From contig NC_088680.1 in the NCBI RefSeq assembly GCF_950023065.1, positions 71,027,350 through 71,091,349 of the forward strand: 64,000 bases of DNA. The letters run 5' to 3'. This document shows positions 23,501 to 38,500 of the stretch, piece after piece. Origin of the DNA: Planococcus citri (Eukaryota; Arthropoda; Insecta; Hemiptera; Pseudococcidae). The translations under genes and the position numbers were made by a program. Positions within the stretch are counted from its first letter, which is position 1; every line of letters begins with the position of its first letter. The notes under the pieces are model-generated. The model ran no database searches and had not been told where the DNA came from. It saw only the letters and a program-made list of their open reading frames with translations.

Positions 23501-26500
23501 GTGGGTTCAAGTCATTTTAGGGCCTCCAGCGACTTTTTTGAAAATTACTGGAGCCTCCAGTAGATTTATGAAACTTGAAATTTTCCCAACATTAATTTAT
23601 CAATTGGAGTTAGCAAGCTGAAATTTACTTCGCAGACTACATGGTGGTTTCAAATGGTTTTAAAGCTTCCAGCTACTTTTAAGAAATTTCAATTTTCCAA
23701 AAAAACGTCATACAACCTTTCAAAAAGTCGCTGGAGGCTCCAAAACGACTTGAAATTCACCAGCAGTCAACTTCGTAGCGTATTGAAATTAGTTTGCAGA
23801 ATGAATTTCGACTCTCCATCTTGGTTTGATGAAATTTTGGGGAAATTTCAAGTTTCAAAAATCTACTGGAGGCTCCAGTAAATTTCAAAAAAGTCTTTGG
23901 AGGCTCTAAAATGACTTGAAATCCACCAGAAGTCGTTTTCAGAGGGTGTTAAAATTGGAGTGTGGAGTAAATTTCAGCTTTCCATCTCCATTTGAAGAAA
24001 GGGAGAAAAAAAAAGAAAATGATTGTGATATCAACAAGTGAATAATTTTTCGAATTCCTTTTTAGAATTCAGTTGCAAACCCCTGCTTTTTGGCTGAAAT
24101 TTCCGACCAGAAAGTGTTGTTTCTTGCCAAAAATTGCTGAAAATTTTTGCTTTTTTGTTAAAATTGTCCAAGTTTTACAACTTTTTGTCAATATTTACTT
24201 CAAAAGATTCATTTTTCTATCAAATAGTCGAAAAAAGTCACTTTTTCGACAACAATTTCAAAGACGATTTTTTTTGTTGTCAAGTTTATTTCCAAAAAAA
24301 ATGCTTTTTGCCAAAAATTTCCATAAATTCTCGCTTTTTACCAAATTGCTAAAAAAAAATCTTGGTTTTTTGCCTAAAAATCGAAAAATTGTCAGAAACA
24401 GTGGCATAGCGTAGACGAGCAAAAATTTTAAATGAAACATGCAAAAATGGACGTTTTTTCAAATTTTTTCATTGATTGCCTTAGAAAATTTATTTTTGCA
24501 TCAAAAAGTCTCAGTTTCAAAAAATCTTGCAATCTTGCTTTTTCACCTAAATTTGACATAATTTCCAGAAACAGTGCCGTAGCCAAGGAAGGAAGGCAAA
24601 AGAAGCCATTACCTCCCACCCCGCCCCCCCCCCCTTCGCAAGCTAAAATTTAATAAAACATGCGAAAGTGAACGTTTTTTGATCCATTTTCTCATCTGAA
24701 AGTCAAAGGTTTCACTTTTTTGACAAAAATTTCTAGGAAGTGTTTCTTTTTTATTTGTCATGAATTTCCTTTAAAAAATTGCTTTTTGCTGAAAATTATC
24801 GAAAATTAAAAGTGTTACTTTTTCCAAAAATTACAAAAACTTGTCACTTTTTTGTACAAAAGTCCAGAAAAACTCAATTTTTTCCAAAAATTGCTTTTGC
24901 TTTCATTAAAGCGTTTCTTTGTTGCAAAAAATTACCGAAGAAAAAACTTCGCCTTTTGCTAACACTGTTAAAATCTCGTTTTTTTGTTGAAAAATTGCAA
25001 AAATTCTCATTTTCAAAATGTTTTGTTTTACTGCCAAAAAGATGTAAAATAATCTCACAATTGCCAAAAAGTCTTTTTTTTTACATTTTTTGATGAAATG
25101 TTCCGTCACTTTTGTGATTTTTTTTCCTAAATTAAAATCGAAAACGTTAAAAAACGATTGCTGTAGGACGCTGACTTTTGAAAATGTTAAGTACACAATT
25201 TTGATTTTTCTAATCGATGGATCCGTATTTTTACTTTTTTCGACTATTTTCACTACCCTTTGTAAATTCAAACCTATACACAATTTTTGAGTCAAGGTTA
25301 TCAACTCTCCAATCCGTTTAATCCAATCCCAAATAAACCAACCTGAATTAGCAAATTTGAGCGCATTTCGTTGAAATAATTCTGGCTGACATGTTCCTAA
25401 ATTTTTTGCAGATGGATAGGTATCAGCTGGTGAAAAAATGAACTTCTAGAACCCTGAAACTAATTTAACAAGTAGTTCAACCTCCCTCCCCCTCCACAGG
25501 TCGTGCTAGAATGTATTGCTATGTAAATAAGCTCGATTTATCCTTCGTTCTGGTCTGCGGAAAATTATGCTAGAAAATTGAGGTGGGGGAGCTAAACTGA
25601 ACAATTGACCTACTGAGTCATCGGCGTTGATTATCGCTGGGTTTTCGTGAATTTTGTCAAAGCCTTCGCAGGTGGCTTTATTAATCAGATCCAGAAAAAA
25701 AAAATCCGTGAGAGAATTTTGGTTCTACTTCTGTGGTTTTTATTTTTGTTGCCTTGTTGATCGTAAACGTTGAACATACTATATAAATTGAAAAATTGGC
25801 CATAAATACTCGTACAATATAAATGATTAGTATCTATTGTTAGAAGGGAAAAACTCGAAAGTACACAGAAATGATTACTCAGAAGTAAATTAAAATCGAC
25901 GATACACGATAAATATTTGCATATGGAGCGTTACGTTGAACAAAACAAAAAAGAAAAAACGCAAACTACACACCAATGAACGCTTAATGAGGCTCGTGGT
26001 ATTTGAAATATTCGACAAGTACACGCGACAAGTGGTTTCGCGAGCTCGCATTATTAAGGGCGCCTAAAATTGAATTTTTTTTCGTATACGAGGAATCTTC
26101 GTTTCAACGACGACGCATGCGATTTCGTCATCGTCTTATACACAAAAAAAAAGTTATGGATAGGTACAAAAGGCAAATGATGTATTTACATTGTAAATAT
26201 AGCCTATATTATAAATTCCACTGGGTCGTTCCCAATTGTAAGTTTTTATACCATATAAAGCAAATAAATTCATTTTACGTTATCATCGATAAGAAGGTAA
26301 AAAAACAACGCTGCCTGGTTCTCACGCCAGTTCTTATTTACTGTGTGTATGCCAGTATACGAATGGATCAGTCTAATGGCTCATTTATTTATTTCAACAT
26401 TACGAGTATTATCGGTTTACATTAAAGAGGAATTCGGTTTTTTTTTTCGGTCACGTGTCTAGTAGAGTGTCTTTGGTTCTTGGTATTTGAGAATGGTAAC

Positions 26501-29500
26501 GTCGTCGGTCGTGGCGAATTTACGAAGCTTTCTTCGCCGAAAAACTTATACTGGCGCGATAACCTTTGCGTAACCTTTTCTGCTTAATGGTCTTCGAGAA
26601 ATGATGAGCAGCCGAGAGAGAGAGAGTGAGTGAGAGAGAAAGCACTCACATAGGATAGGATGCCTACTTATGCTGATGATCTTGCTCGTATGAGGCAATT
26701 TAACATTGGTATAGTTTAGCTGAGTTGAATTTGGGTAGAGGGACTATAAAATAAAGTTGTTGTACCAACGAATTGACGAAATACGCGCTGAGGACGACTG
26801 TGGAAGGTGGTTGTGAATTCGGGAAAAAAAAAGGAGAAGAAAACGAGTTTGATTTCATCATTTTTTGAACTGGAACATGGCCGCTGAATGTAGAGCTCTT
26901 CGATAAAGTACTGGCGGCCGCGATTCTGTTTACTCGTACACCTTGTTGTTAGTATTGCAAAGAGCGTTCTTGTAGGGTTTTCCAAAACCGCGAGCGACGC
27001 GACGACCATTTATTAAGTGACGTGGTCATCAACTTCCGAAATAATACAACTGGTTTTCGAATACCTAATACACCTATGTAGTAGCGATACTTGTTGGCGA
27101 AAAACACGAGTACATTACGTACTCGGCTTCTCTGGTCAGCTGATGTGACGTGTAATTTTCTAATGTATTTATTTACTCGGCCTCGCGGTGCCATCGTATT
27201 TAAGCCGCGACCGGAAGTGCAGAGAAAGTATGGATACGACATGAATGGTATTCTATCGCGTGCATTTATGTTGATTACCTACTATAGGTACTGATCGAGC
27301 TCATTTGTACCTTATGTACCTAATAAATGACTGACGTGATGTACGGAATTGAACTGATGGTCTCTCTTTCTCTCCTGCTACCTGTACACTGTACTGTGTA
27401 GGCACAGTCGCATTAATATCGAGTTTTTATTACACGCAGTGATCTAATTGATCGATTTATTTGCTCAGTTTCCCATCCCCCCCTCTCTTCGCTGCTCATT
27501 CCGTGATGTGGCAATTTCCAGATATTGTTATTGTCTGTTTGTTTACCATCATTCAATTAACTTTAGGTGGGTATGCTATCCATTTAATCTCACGTGTTCT
27601 GTTGAGATGCATCGTACAGTTGATGGTTTGAAAACGGAGGGTGAGGGGGGGGTTTCTAAAATCCCCGGAATATCAAAAGATGAGGAATGTACTTAGATAG
27701 AAGAGAAGTAATGTAGGGAAATGAAAAACCTGGACAACGAAAGGAGATGAAATTTCAGCAACATTTGACGAAATTTGGTGAAAATTGTTTATAATATGGT
27801 GTTAAAATGACATAAAAACACTCAAAAACATTAAAATTATTGAAAACTTCCATTAACTGTTGCAATTTTATTAAAATTTGGCAAAATTTACAAAATACAT
27901 AAATTGGTTAGGAAAAAAATGTTGAAACGACAGCGGAACGTTTTTATAAACGAATTACAACGAGTAAAATTCAACAAAAAGTGATAACATTTCATTAAAA
28001 GTTGTCAGAATTCTCAAAAATTGCATGTCGTTAAGCGTTAAGTTATGTTTAAATGACTTAAAAAAACACTCGAAAAACACTAAAATCGCTGAAAATTACC
28101 CAAATACTTGATGTTGTTTTTTTGGTAAAATTTGGCGAAGTTTAGCTAAAGTAGCATGAAACTTCGTTGAAATATGTTGAAAGCTGTATAAAATGACTTG
28201 CTTGAAAGTCGTTGAAAATTACAGAAAACACAGACAAAATTTCATTAGAATTTGGCAGATTGCACATTATAAAATAGCATAAATGACGTTAAAACATGTT
28301 AAAATGTTATGAAAACAATTAAAAAGGGCATCTAAATCTAAAATTGTGAAAATTGGTAAAATTGGGCGAAAATTGCGTATAACATGGTTATAAATTATTT
28401 CTAAACACGAGTGAAAACAATAAAGCACGGTTAATTATCAAAAACTAATGAAATATCTGTAAAAGTTGAAAAAAACTACGTATAAAAAGCGCTTAGAAAT
28501 AAGTTGAAAAAATGTCACGTCAGAAAGTCATTTTTGAAATCAGGTTATAAATAATTGAACTTATTTCGCAAATTATTGATTTTCAATTTTACTGATAAGT
28601 AATAATTACTTTAATGGTAAATTTTGGTAAATTGCTAATTTTTTTCATCAAGTATCATCATTTTTTAACCAGTAATTTTTTTTCAAAGATCTTTTAATAT
28701 AAATATAGATTTTTGGTAAACTACTGGTAATTTTTGGTGAATTGCTGGTATTTTTTAGTTATGTACTGATAACTTTTGGTAAATTACTGGTTTGAAATTT
28801 TTCAATTTTTTGGTAAAATAGCGGTAATTTACGGTAAATTACCAGTAATTTCTGGTAAATTAACAGTAATTTCTGGTAAATTAACAGTAATTTGTGGTAA
28901 ATTAACAGTAATTTGTGGTAAATTACCAGTAATTTCTGGAAAATAACTAGTAATTTTTGGTAGATTGCTGGTATTTTTTGGTTATGTACTGATAACTTTT
29001 GGTAAATTACTGGTAATTTTTGGACAATTACTGGTAACTAACTTTTGATGAATTACTGGTATTTTTTGGTAAATTACTGAGAATTTTTCAATTTTTTGGT
29101 AAAATGGCAGTAATTTCTGGTAAATTACCAGTAATTTCTAGAATACTACTGGTAATTTTTGGTAAATTCCTGATATTTTTTGGCTATGTACTGATAACTT
29201 TTGGTAAATTACTGATAATTTTTGGGCAATTACTGGTATTTTTTGGTTAATTACTGAAAAATTTTTAATTTTTTGGTAAAATAGCGGTAATTTACGGTAA
29301 ATTACCAGTATTTTCTAGAATACCACTGGTAATTTTTGGTAAATTGCTGATATTTTGTGGTTATGTACTGATGACTTTTGGTAAATTACTGAAATTTTTT
29401 CAATTTTTTGGTAAAATAGCGGTAATTTACGGTAATTTACCAGTATTATCTGGAAAACTACTGGTAATTTACGGTAAATTACCAGTAATATCTGGAAAAC

Positions 29501-32500
29501 TACTGGTAATTTACGGTAAATTACCAGTAATATCTGGAAAACTACTGGTAATTTTTGGTAAATTATCGGTAATTACTGGTAAATGACTAGTAATTGGATA
29601 ATATTTCTGTTAGATGATTGGTAATTTGTGATTGTTGTTGTTGAATTTCTGCTACCGTTTGGAAAATCGATGAATTGCAGTGTCAAACTTCAAAAATTAC
29701 TTTCTTCTGGCATCAAGTCGTACTCATAATTTTAAAAACTTGAAAAAAATCCATTAGAATTCCCGTCAATGACATTTGATTATTGAATTAAAAGCAAAAG
29801 GCGCATTTGTAATTCAAAGCTGTCCGTGCTTTTATGAGTATGATGTCATGCAATTTTTGGTTTTCTTTCAGCAGTGTTGATTCTTATTTTAATATTTTGA
29901 CATAAGATCTCAAACGTTTCTGGGCAAGAGCACTTGGTAAGGACTGTTTGAGGCCATTTTCTGGTGTAGTTGGATCAATGGATATTCTCACTATGCCATC
30001 AGAAAAATCTGTTTTCATCGCCAATTTTATTCTTCCTTCGTTAGTCGTCACTCGAGGAATTTCCTCGTGGAATTTCTTCGCCTTGATGATAAGTGGAAAC
30101 TTATCGAGCACGCTAATGGCACGTGCGCTTCGATTGTTAGTTGACGAAATTCATAATCGCATTCGCGTTCTTTCGCGATGAGTTGTTTGGTTGCATACGT
30201 CTCTGTCATGTTTATAGCTCGTAGCGATTGGATTCACGAACCGAATATGTATTAATCCGATTTTTTTTTGCCGCCCAAACAAGTAGTCGACTTAGTATAA
30301 TATTTAATCACGATTTACGAGAAGTCGATCGGCAACGCGAAGCGAGAGTGATGGAGTGAGAAGGAGAACGAAGAGTCTATCGTTATTTTAGACGAGTTGG
30401 ATGAACAGGAATATGAATCGTCGCGTCGAGGCGAGGGTAATATTCGTACCTGTTACCTTTCTCCAAATCAGGTTCATTTTTCAAAGTTTTAATGAATGAA
30501 AATAACTGCACATCATCGATGCAGCGAGCTAGCGATCAAGGTAGGTACTCGTACGAAGGAACCTGTGTTTTAAACAGCGCGACACGACAAGTGCGATTGT
30601 TGATTTAAATTTCTCTTCGAGAGAGTTGTAGTGGTGATGCGGAAGAAGTCTCTGTTGAGTGCTAGTTGATAATTCAGCCTTGATGAAAGTCTATTCAGAG
30701 AGGGATGCAGGGACAAAACTACGAATAAGCCAACTTTTAACTGCCAAAGTGCATTTTTCGGTTTTTGTCGAATTTTTGAAAATCCACAACCCAAAAATGA
30801 GGAAAAAATCAAAATTTTACCAAACTGACCTGGAAAGTTGAAATTTTAGATGTATCCTATTTTCAATCTGCCAAATCGATTATAAATGGTTTCAAACCGT
30901 TTTGAGCAATTCTGGAGCCTCCAGCAGATTTTTGAAACCGGAAATTTCCACAAAATTTCATCAAAATGAAGTTGGAAATCCGAAATTTACGCTGCATTCC
31001 AAATTAAACTCGTTACCAAGTCGACTGCTGGTGGGTTTAAGTCATTTTGGAGCCTCTAGCGACTTTTTAAAAATTCTTGGAGCCTCCAGTGGATTTTTGA
31101 AACTTGAAACTTCCTCAAAATTTCATCAAAATGTGCTTAGTCGGAAAGTCTTAAATTTATTCTATAAACTTATTTCAATACGCTGGAATACGCTATGAAG
31201 TCGACTGCAGGTAGATTTAAAGTCGTTTGGAGCCTCCAGCAACATTTTGGAAATTACTGGAGTCTCCAGCAGAGTTTTCAATGTTCAAAATCTCCATAAA
31301 GTTTTACAAAACGGAGTTGGGAGTTCAAAATTCAATCTCCACTATTCCAACACGCTATAAAGTCGACTGCAGGTGTGTTCAAGTCATTTTGGAACCTCCA
31401 ACGACAATTTCAAAATTCCTGGAGCCTCCAGCAGATTTTTGAAACTTGAAATTTCCACAAAGTTTCCCACAAAATGTGTCCGAATTAACATTAGCACGTA
31501 CTGCGCGAAGTAAATTTCGCTTTCTGAACTACATTTGATGAAAAATTTCCAGTTTAAAAAATTTACCGAAGACTCCAGTAATTTTTAAAAAGTTGCTGGA
31601 GGCTGCAATACATTGAAAACCACTCGCAATCGACATCATAGCGTATTGAAATGAGTTTACAGAATAAATTCCGGCTTTCCAACTGCAGTGCATGTGGTGA
31701 AATTTTGTGGAAATTCAGTTTCAAAAATTCGCTGGAGGCTCCAAAATGACTTGAACTCTCCCGCAGTCAACTTGATAGCTTGTTAAAACCGAAGAGTAGA
31801 GTGAATTCTGGACTTCAAGCTCTGTTTGGTAAAATTTTATGGAAATTTCGAGCATTGAAATATATGCTGGAGGCTCCAGTAATTTCCAAAAAGTCGCTGG
31901 AGGCTCCAAAATGACTTGAAATCTACCAGCAGTCGACTTAGTAGCGTGTTAAAGTTGGACTGCAGCTTGAATTTCGGATTTCCAACTTCATTTCAATTTT
32001 CAAAAATCTGCTGGAGGCTCCAGATCTGCTCAAAATGGTTTGAAATCGTTTCCTATCGATTTGGCAGGTCGAAAATAGGATACATCTCAAATTTCAGCTT
32101 TCTGGGTCAATTTTACGAACTTTTGATTTTTTTTTTTCATTTTCGCCTTAAATTTGATTTCCAGAAATTCGCCAAGAATCGAAAAATGCGGTTTGGCACT
32201 TGAAATTTTGGCTAATGTTGAATTTTTTTGTGCTCTTTCGATCCAGTTTTGCGCGGTTTAAGAAATTTTGTGCGAGTCAGTCCTGTGTTGTAAAGCAAAA
32301 TCTGGGATTTTTGCTGACCATGTCAATCAAAACAGTCGCCAATTTACGTATTAGTAGGGCCAATTCTTTCTTTTTTGCAAGTTCGCTTTAAAATATTCCT
32401 TAGGATGTCCTCCTTGAGACCAGAGGAATTGGTGGGGAGGAGGAGGAATGTAATCATTCCTATTGTCATATACCTGATTATTACTTTCAGGATCCGATGA

Positions 32501-35500
32501 CGAGGAGTGTCTCAAATTTGAGATTTTCCAATTGAGAATTTGGTTTTCTTTCTTGAAGATATCAAAATAATGCAAGTTTAGGAAAAACTGAAATTTTTGA
32601 GGCACCCCTTCCCTTTCGGATCTCGAATGTCATATTCTTGAACTCTGGTGGTTGGATTTTTTGAAAATTACTCCAAGAATGGTGAGATCATCGAATTTTG
32701 AAAAACAGGGAGCCGAACCCATATTGACCCCCTCCTTTTTTAGCTCACTGAAACCTGAACTGGACAGCTCTATTCTCTTGAGAGAGCTTTTGTTGAAAAT
32801 TTTATTCTTGGTAGTGTGATCTGAGGTGTTCTTAGGAAGGTTTACGTTTTTCGTTTTCGAGTATTGTTTTTTTGGCGAAATCTATCGAAAGTGAGATTAC
32901 GAATATGAGGCGTGCTCGTTTAGCGGCGACGACGACGACGACGACGTCGATGACGAAACAATGATAAACTGTCTGTCGTGCTAAATGCTAAAAATAAGGA
33001 AGAATATGCGAGAGATAGACGGAGAGAAGACCAATTGACACGAAGACTACGGCGTCGGTAACACTTGACAAAACAAGGTAAGTATAGACTGTGTACCTGG
33101 CGATGGCGATGACGATGGTGGTGGCTGTACCTTGTAAGTGCATCGAAGGCAACCTGGCACTGGCACTGGCAGTGGCATCACTCGTACAGGTACACAGTAC
33201 ACAAGACAGGTACAGGTACAGGTACATTACATACTTCATGCACATAGGTATCGGGTACCACCACGCCTCACCTCGGCGCTCCTCTGCGGTACCTCCGCAG
33301 CTTTGGTCTGCTCCGTGCAGCTGGTTCAATTCGCTAGATCGCTAGCTGCTCTGTCGACTTTACAGTGCGCGCGAGCGCGATTCATTCGGTTTCAGTTCAG
33401 GGTGTGGTCGCGGACGAACTCCTAACTCGTGACTGCTGAGGTAAGCCAAAGCCAAGCTACTCAGTCAGCAACTCGTACTCGTACTCTTACTCGTAGTGGT
33501 CGAGCTCTCCGCGTTGTAGTCATCGTCATCGTCGTGCGCTGCGCTGCTCCGCACAGTCAAATTCGCCAGCTCTCGGTGTGTACCAGTGTCAGTGAGTGTT
33601 CCTCGTATCCCATCTACGTAAGCGCTCTCGAAGCCCCTTTTTTTGGGGGATTTTTGTTCCGGTCTGTTCGGAATTATAGCGGTGACAATTCGCGAATGCG
33701 TGGTTCGCGTTAAACAGCCCCTTAAGGTGTAACCGCGAAAGTGCAAACAGTTGAGTGAGATCAGTGTTCCAAGTTGCGGATAACTAACTCGAGATTTGGA
33801 TAAATTTTTGAACGTCAGTCGACAAATCCAAACACAGTTTCAAAATGGTGGCCAGTAAAAACGTAAGTAATTGTGCCCTCACTCGTATCAGACTACATAT
33901 CTCAAAACTAGTGGCTGGCAATGTTTGCCCTCTATTTTCGTCTTCTGAATGCTCGAACTCTCTATCAAGAGCTGTTTTCTTTCAATTTTTTATTCGTTCG
34001 TTTGGTTTTTTTCCTTCCACTTCGCTTGATTTTGTAATACTGAAATGACATATCGTGGAGTCTAATTGTCTGCGGAGCACGGAGGTCGTCCAAGTTGCTG
34101 CAATATGACATTCGAAGCGAGTACAGGACATACGTACAAGTACGACGACGACGACGATTCGTTTTGTGCACATTCGTATAATAACGTGTATTTGTGAATA
34201 TTATTTGTGTACTTAGTTATTTCCCAGCTACCTGTACCTGTCCTGTACTCTACCTTCCGAAGTTTCTACCTACAACTCAAAATTCCTATACTACGATATT
34301 ACTGACTGATGAACTGACGTATGTACTTGTACATGTACATATGTACATATGGTGTTGAAGTAGCGAGAGCCAGATGCGTCATCGAGTGTCCGTTGTACTG
34401 GGAGAAACCGTCGCATCGTCTGTCGGCACAGTTTTGGCGCGTTTTTTCTTCTTTCTCAAACCCAGAGTGGCACACCCGCACAATGCCGCCTCTCTCTCTG
34501 TGGTATTGGCGCGTTCGCAGATGAACGGATTAAACGATTTTTATGACCAATTATCCGTTAAGATGGCCTTCGCGTGTATCCAGAATATCGCCTGTGCGAT
34601 GAGTAGCTATAAAGAAAGACGAAAAAGCATCGTTGTCGATTGTCGAGTGTTTTTTACGAGTTTGAATGGAAAATAGTCGTTATTTAAGGTTATTTTTACT
34701 ATATTATTGCAGCGGATCAACGTATATTTTTTGTAAATCGCCTAAAATTGACCAAGTTTTGGTAAAATTTGATACAAAAAGCGTGAAAATTTTCGAAAAA
34801 CATGTCGGATATCTTTGAAAGCTCTTCTAAACGCGAGTAAAAACATTTAAAACGCCATAAATCGTTCAACACTGATGAAATTTTAGTAGAATTTGGTGAA
34901 AATTGCACGAAAAAATTTCGAAAACATGTTTAAATGATATGAAGTGATGAAAAAAAGAAGTAAAATTACTGAAAATTATTAGAAGCTGATAAAATATGTA
35001 TTGACAAAAGGATGCAAAAATTGTATGTAAAAGTACATAAAACAAACCTTTTCCCAGTACGAGTGAAAGCATGGAAAATCACAGTTAATTATTACAAAGT
35101 TGGGAAATTTAAGGAAAAATTTGACAAAATCACGAAAATATTGCATATAACATCGTTTGAAACCTACAGGGCTCGTAGTCAGTTACTTTTGAAACAACTG
35201 TGTCAGGTATTGAAATTACTAAAAATAGGCACTCGAGTGGATAATTTACGAAAGTATTTACATTTCTTCTTTTTTGAACTGGTTACACTGCCCTGCTTAG
35301 CTAAAATCATATAAGTCTCTCTTTCTACCAAAAATAGCACAAAAAGCTATACTTTTGTTAAAATTTTCGAAAAGTGGTGTTTCTTGCCAAAAATTGCTAA
35401 AAATTGTCACTTGTTACAAAAAATCCTGAATGTCCCTTTTTCTTCCAAAAATTGTACAAAAGTCTCGCTTTTTGTCGACATTTTCAAAAAAAGCCACTTT

Positions 35501-38500
35501 TCTACCTGCAAAAAAGGTCTCATTTTTTCAACATGAATTGCCTGTAATTTTGCTTGTAATTTCAATAAATAATTTTTTTTGCCAAAAATTGACAAGAATT
35601 CTCGTTTTTTTACCAAATTGTTGAAAAAAATCTTCTTTTTTTCCTAAAACTTTTTTTGCTGAAAGTTGCCATAAATTGTTAAAAAGAACTCTTGCTTTTT
35701 GCTACAATTGTCAAAATATTCTTTTTTTCCTGAAACTGCCAAAAATTCTCACTTATCAAGAAATCTTGCCTTATCACGAAAAAGTTGCAATAATCAGTAT
35801 AGTCTCACTTTTCTGACAAAAATTTCAATTTTTCTTGCCTGCAAAAAAGTCTTGCTTTTTGCTAAAATTGGTCAAGTTTCATTTAGGTATTGTTATATTC
35901 CTCAAGTTTTAATTAAATAAAATTCAAAAATTCAAGTTTTCAAAATTTAATTTGATAAATTCAAGATAGTTTACTAAATTTTGGATAAAAAGTAATAAAA
36001 TCTAATTTTATAAAAATCTAAATTTAGTGTTCAATTTGGAAAATGTTTAAATCGTTATTTACACAAAAATACAAAAATTTGAATTCAAGTTATGGCAAAG
36101 TAAGGAAAAAGAAACTAAAAAAAAATAAATAAATAAATAAAACTCCAAAGGGAGACTTACCAATTGTCGAATAAATTGAACTAGTAAAATATACAGGAAA
36201 TCTCTAGTGCCGTAAATGGATTTGCGAACCAAAAATCAAAGTTTTCGAATGATCTCGTGAATAAATATAAAATGTGCAATAAAAAACGTTTATTAACTCG
36301 AGAATAAAAAATTAATCGACCAATGAATTGATTCGCAAATAAATTTGGTGAATCTCCAAAAAATGATACTTACTTGAAAATTAATGAACAAAATAAATAA
36401 AAACTGTGAACTCGAAAATTTGATATGTAAGTAAGTGAGAACTTAAAAATTCAGTAGTCGAGAAACGAACCATTAAACAGAACTCGAAGTATCTATTTTG
36501 GTAGTCCGAAAACAACTGAGGATTTGTAAACTCACCCTAATTGTATTTATATTAAAATTTGGTTTGTTTTGAGAGGGAGGCCTTTGAATTGGGCAAATTG
36601 GTAAGACAGTTCGATTTAAATTTATTTTGGGAAAGGATCAAAAAGGATGCGCGATTTCGAAATGCCGGTGACATTTATGACATCGCAAAGTTGCAATTTG
36701 GAGGGTACGTGCGCAATAAGTGAAAAAGGGTTACAATTCTAAATAATTACCTAGTAAGTGATAAAAAAGGTTGTAAATGTCATGTCAATGTTTTGAATGT
36801 ACTTGTGGTTAATTTAAAATGGGTTTAAAAAGTTCTTAGAGCTCATTAGCTCTTGTACAAATTGTCAATTATGTCAACTTTTTATATGAGAAATATCAAT
36901 GTTATTCAAATTTCAGTTTTATCATATTGAAAATGGTAGCGGGTGTGAGGGTGAAAACGTGAGCCCGGAGCCATAAAAATTTCAAAGTTTTGACATTTAT
37001 GAGAACCGAATTATGGTGTGAATTGGGGGTGGCTGTGGGAATCGAAGAGCCCATAGCTATAAAATTTTACTGTTTATTAATTGACTCAAAAACCGTGGGT
37101 CAAGTGTTTTGATTTAGAGTTTTAATTGAGTTAGGGGATGAACGAGTTGAACCGATTAGTGACGTGATTAAAGTTGGCGGATGAAAATACTGATGAAATC
37201 TAACCAGAATATTACAATTGTCAAGATCTTGTTTTTGGTTTTTTTTTGCAAGAAATTGCCAAAAATTCTCACTTTTATGTCAGAAATTCGCCAAAAAATC
37301 TTGCTTTATCACGAAAAAGTTGTACTCGTAGTCTCACTTCTCTGACAAAAATTTTGTTTCTTGCCAGTAATTGCCTAAAAGTCTTGCTTTTTGCTAAAAT
37401 TATCAAAGTCTCGATCGAGTTTCATTCAGGTATAGATTTTAGTTGGAATGTTTATTATTTTGTAATTTTTTTACATTTTTAATTGAAATGCCCTGGTGGC
37501 TCTTTTTTTCAATATTATCACGTCTTGTAACTTTTTTGGTTACTTTTTTAAAAGAAAAATTTGCATAGGATCTCTGATAAATTATAGGGTACCTTAACTG
37601 GGTATGGTTGATCCTCAACACTGAACTGAAGGATTCCTGTATGAATGTCAGCCCTCCTGAGGTAGCCCAATACTGCAGACCGGATAAACTCCTCTGAAAT
37701 GTCATCAAGGTGCATTGAAAAGGCTAATTTGGTCAGAGGACACTTCCAGGTTAAACTTGGAGGCTTACTCGGTGATGCCAGCAATTGAAAGGTTTCTTCA
37801 GTGAAGTCATTTTAAAGATTTTTTCTCAGTAAAATATGACTCACAGAAGATAATGCTACGCTCACTCGATGCAATTAAAGAGTACTTCGCTGATTCCGAG
37901 TACTCGTTCATCTACTGGCTATAGGTAGAGGTACTTCATTTCGTATGCTCGTCCTATGCCCACTATACCTGTATACAATAGATGCGTGCGAGACGTGTAT
38001 TTTGATGCTATATGTACGTTATTTGTGTGTATACTGTACGTATAGGTAGGTAAAGGTATACATAGAACTATATTATACACAGGTATAGCCATAGCGTGTG
38101 AGAAAATTACTTATCTCGCTTTGTCAAGGTCAACATGTGTTCAAGTAGCGAGGTTATAGTGAAAGAGCGAAACGAACATACGAGTACATATAGCATAGCT
38201 GGCTATAGGGTTAAAAATGGAGCCCAACGTAGCGTTACTTTTTGCTGCTTGAAGATACCAGTGCATTCACAATTCACATATGTCCGTTTCCTACATGACT
38301 GGCTCGAATTTCCGTTAATTTCTATCGCTTATTAGACGAATGTACGTAGATGTACTCGTACTCGTACCTTGAATAACTTGACGAGTGCCACGTTTCTTTG
38401 CTCATCGATCCTCGATGGTCTATTTATTTATTAGACTGGGATTCTATAGGGATAGGGTTTGATCTTCTCTCTTCCAGGGATTGGCATTGAGAATGGGGAA

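Noticed and set aside
24073..25304. Several ORFs of 60-130 codons rich in Phe, Lys and Leu
   Set aside because: They translate the GCCAAAAATTG repeat array on both strands.
26003..26425. 140-codon + strand ORF
   Set aside because: Composition is unlike a folded protein, there is no motif, and it lies in a gene-free intron.
33091..33746. Several ORFs on both strands in the GC-rich region
   Set aside because: High GC gives few stops; the translations are repeat-like (GTGTGSG, YRYRY) and better explained as promoter and 5' UTR.
34321..34676. Overlapping + strand ORFs after moesin exon B
   Set aside because: Considered as another moesin or host exon, but no phase-compatible splice pair and no FERM-like residues.
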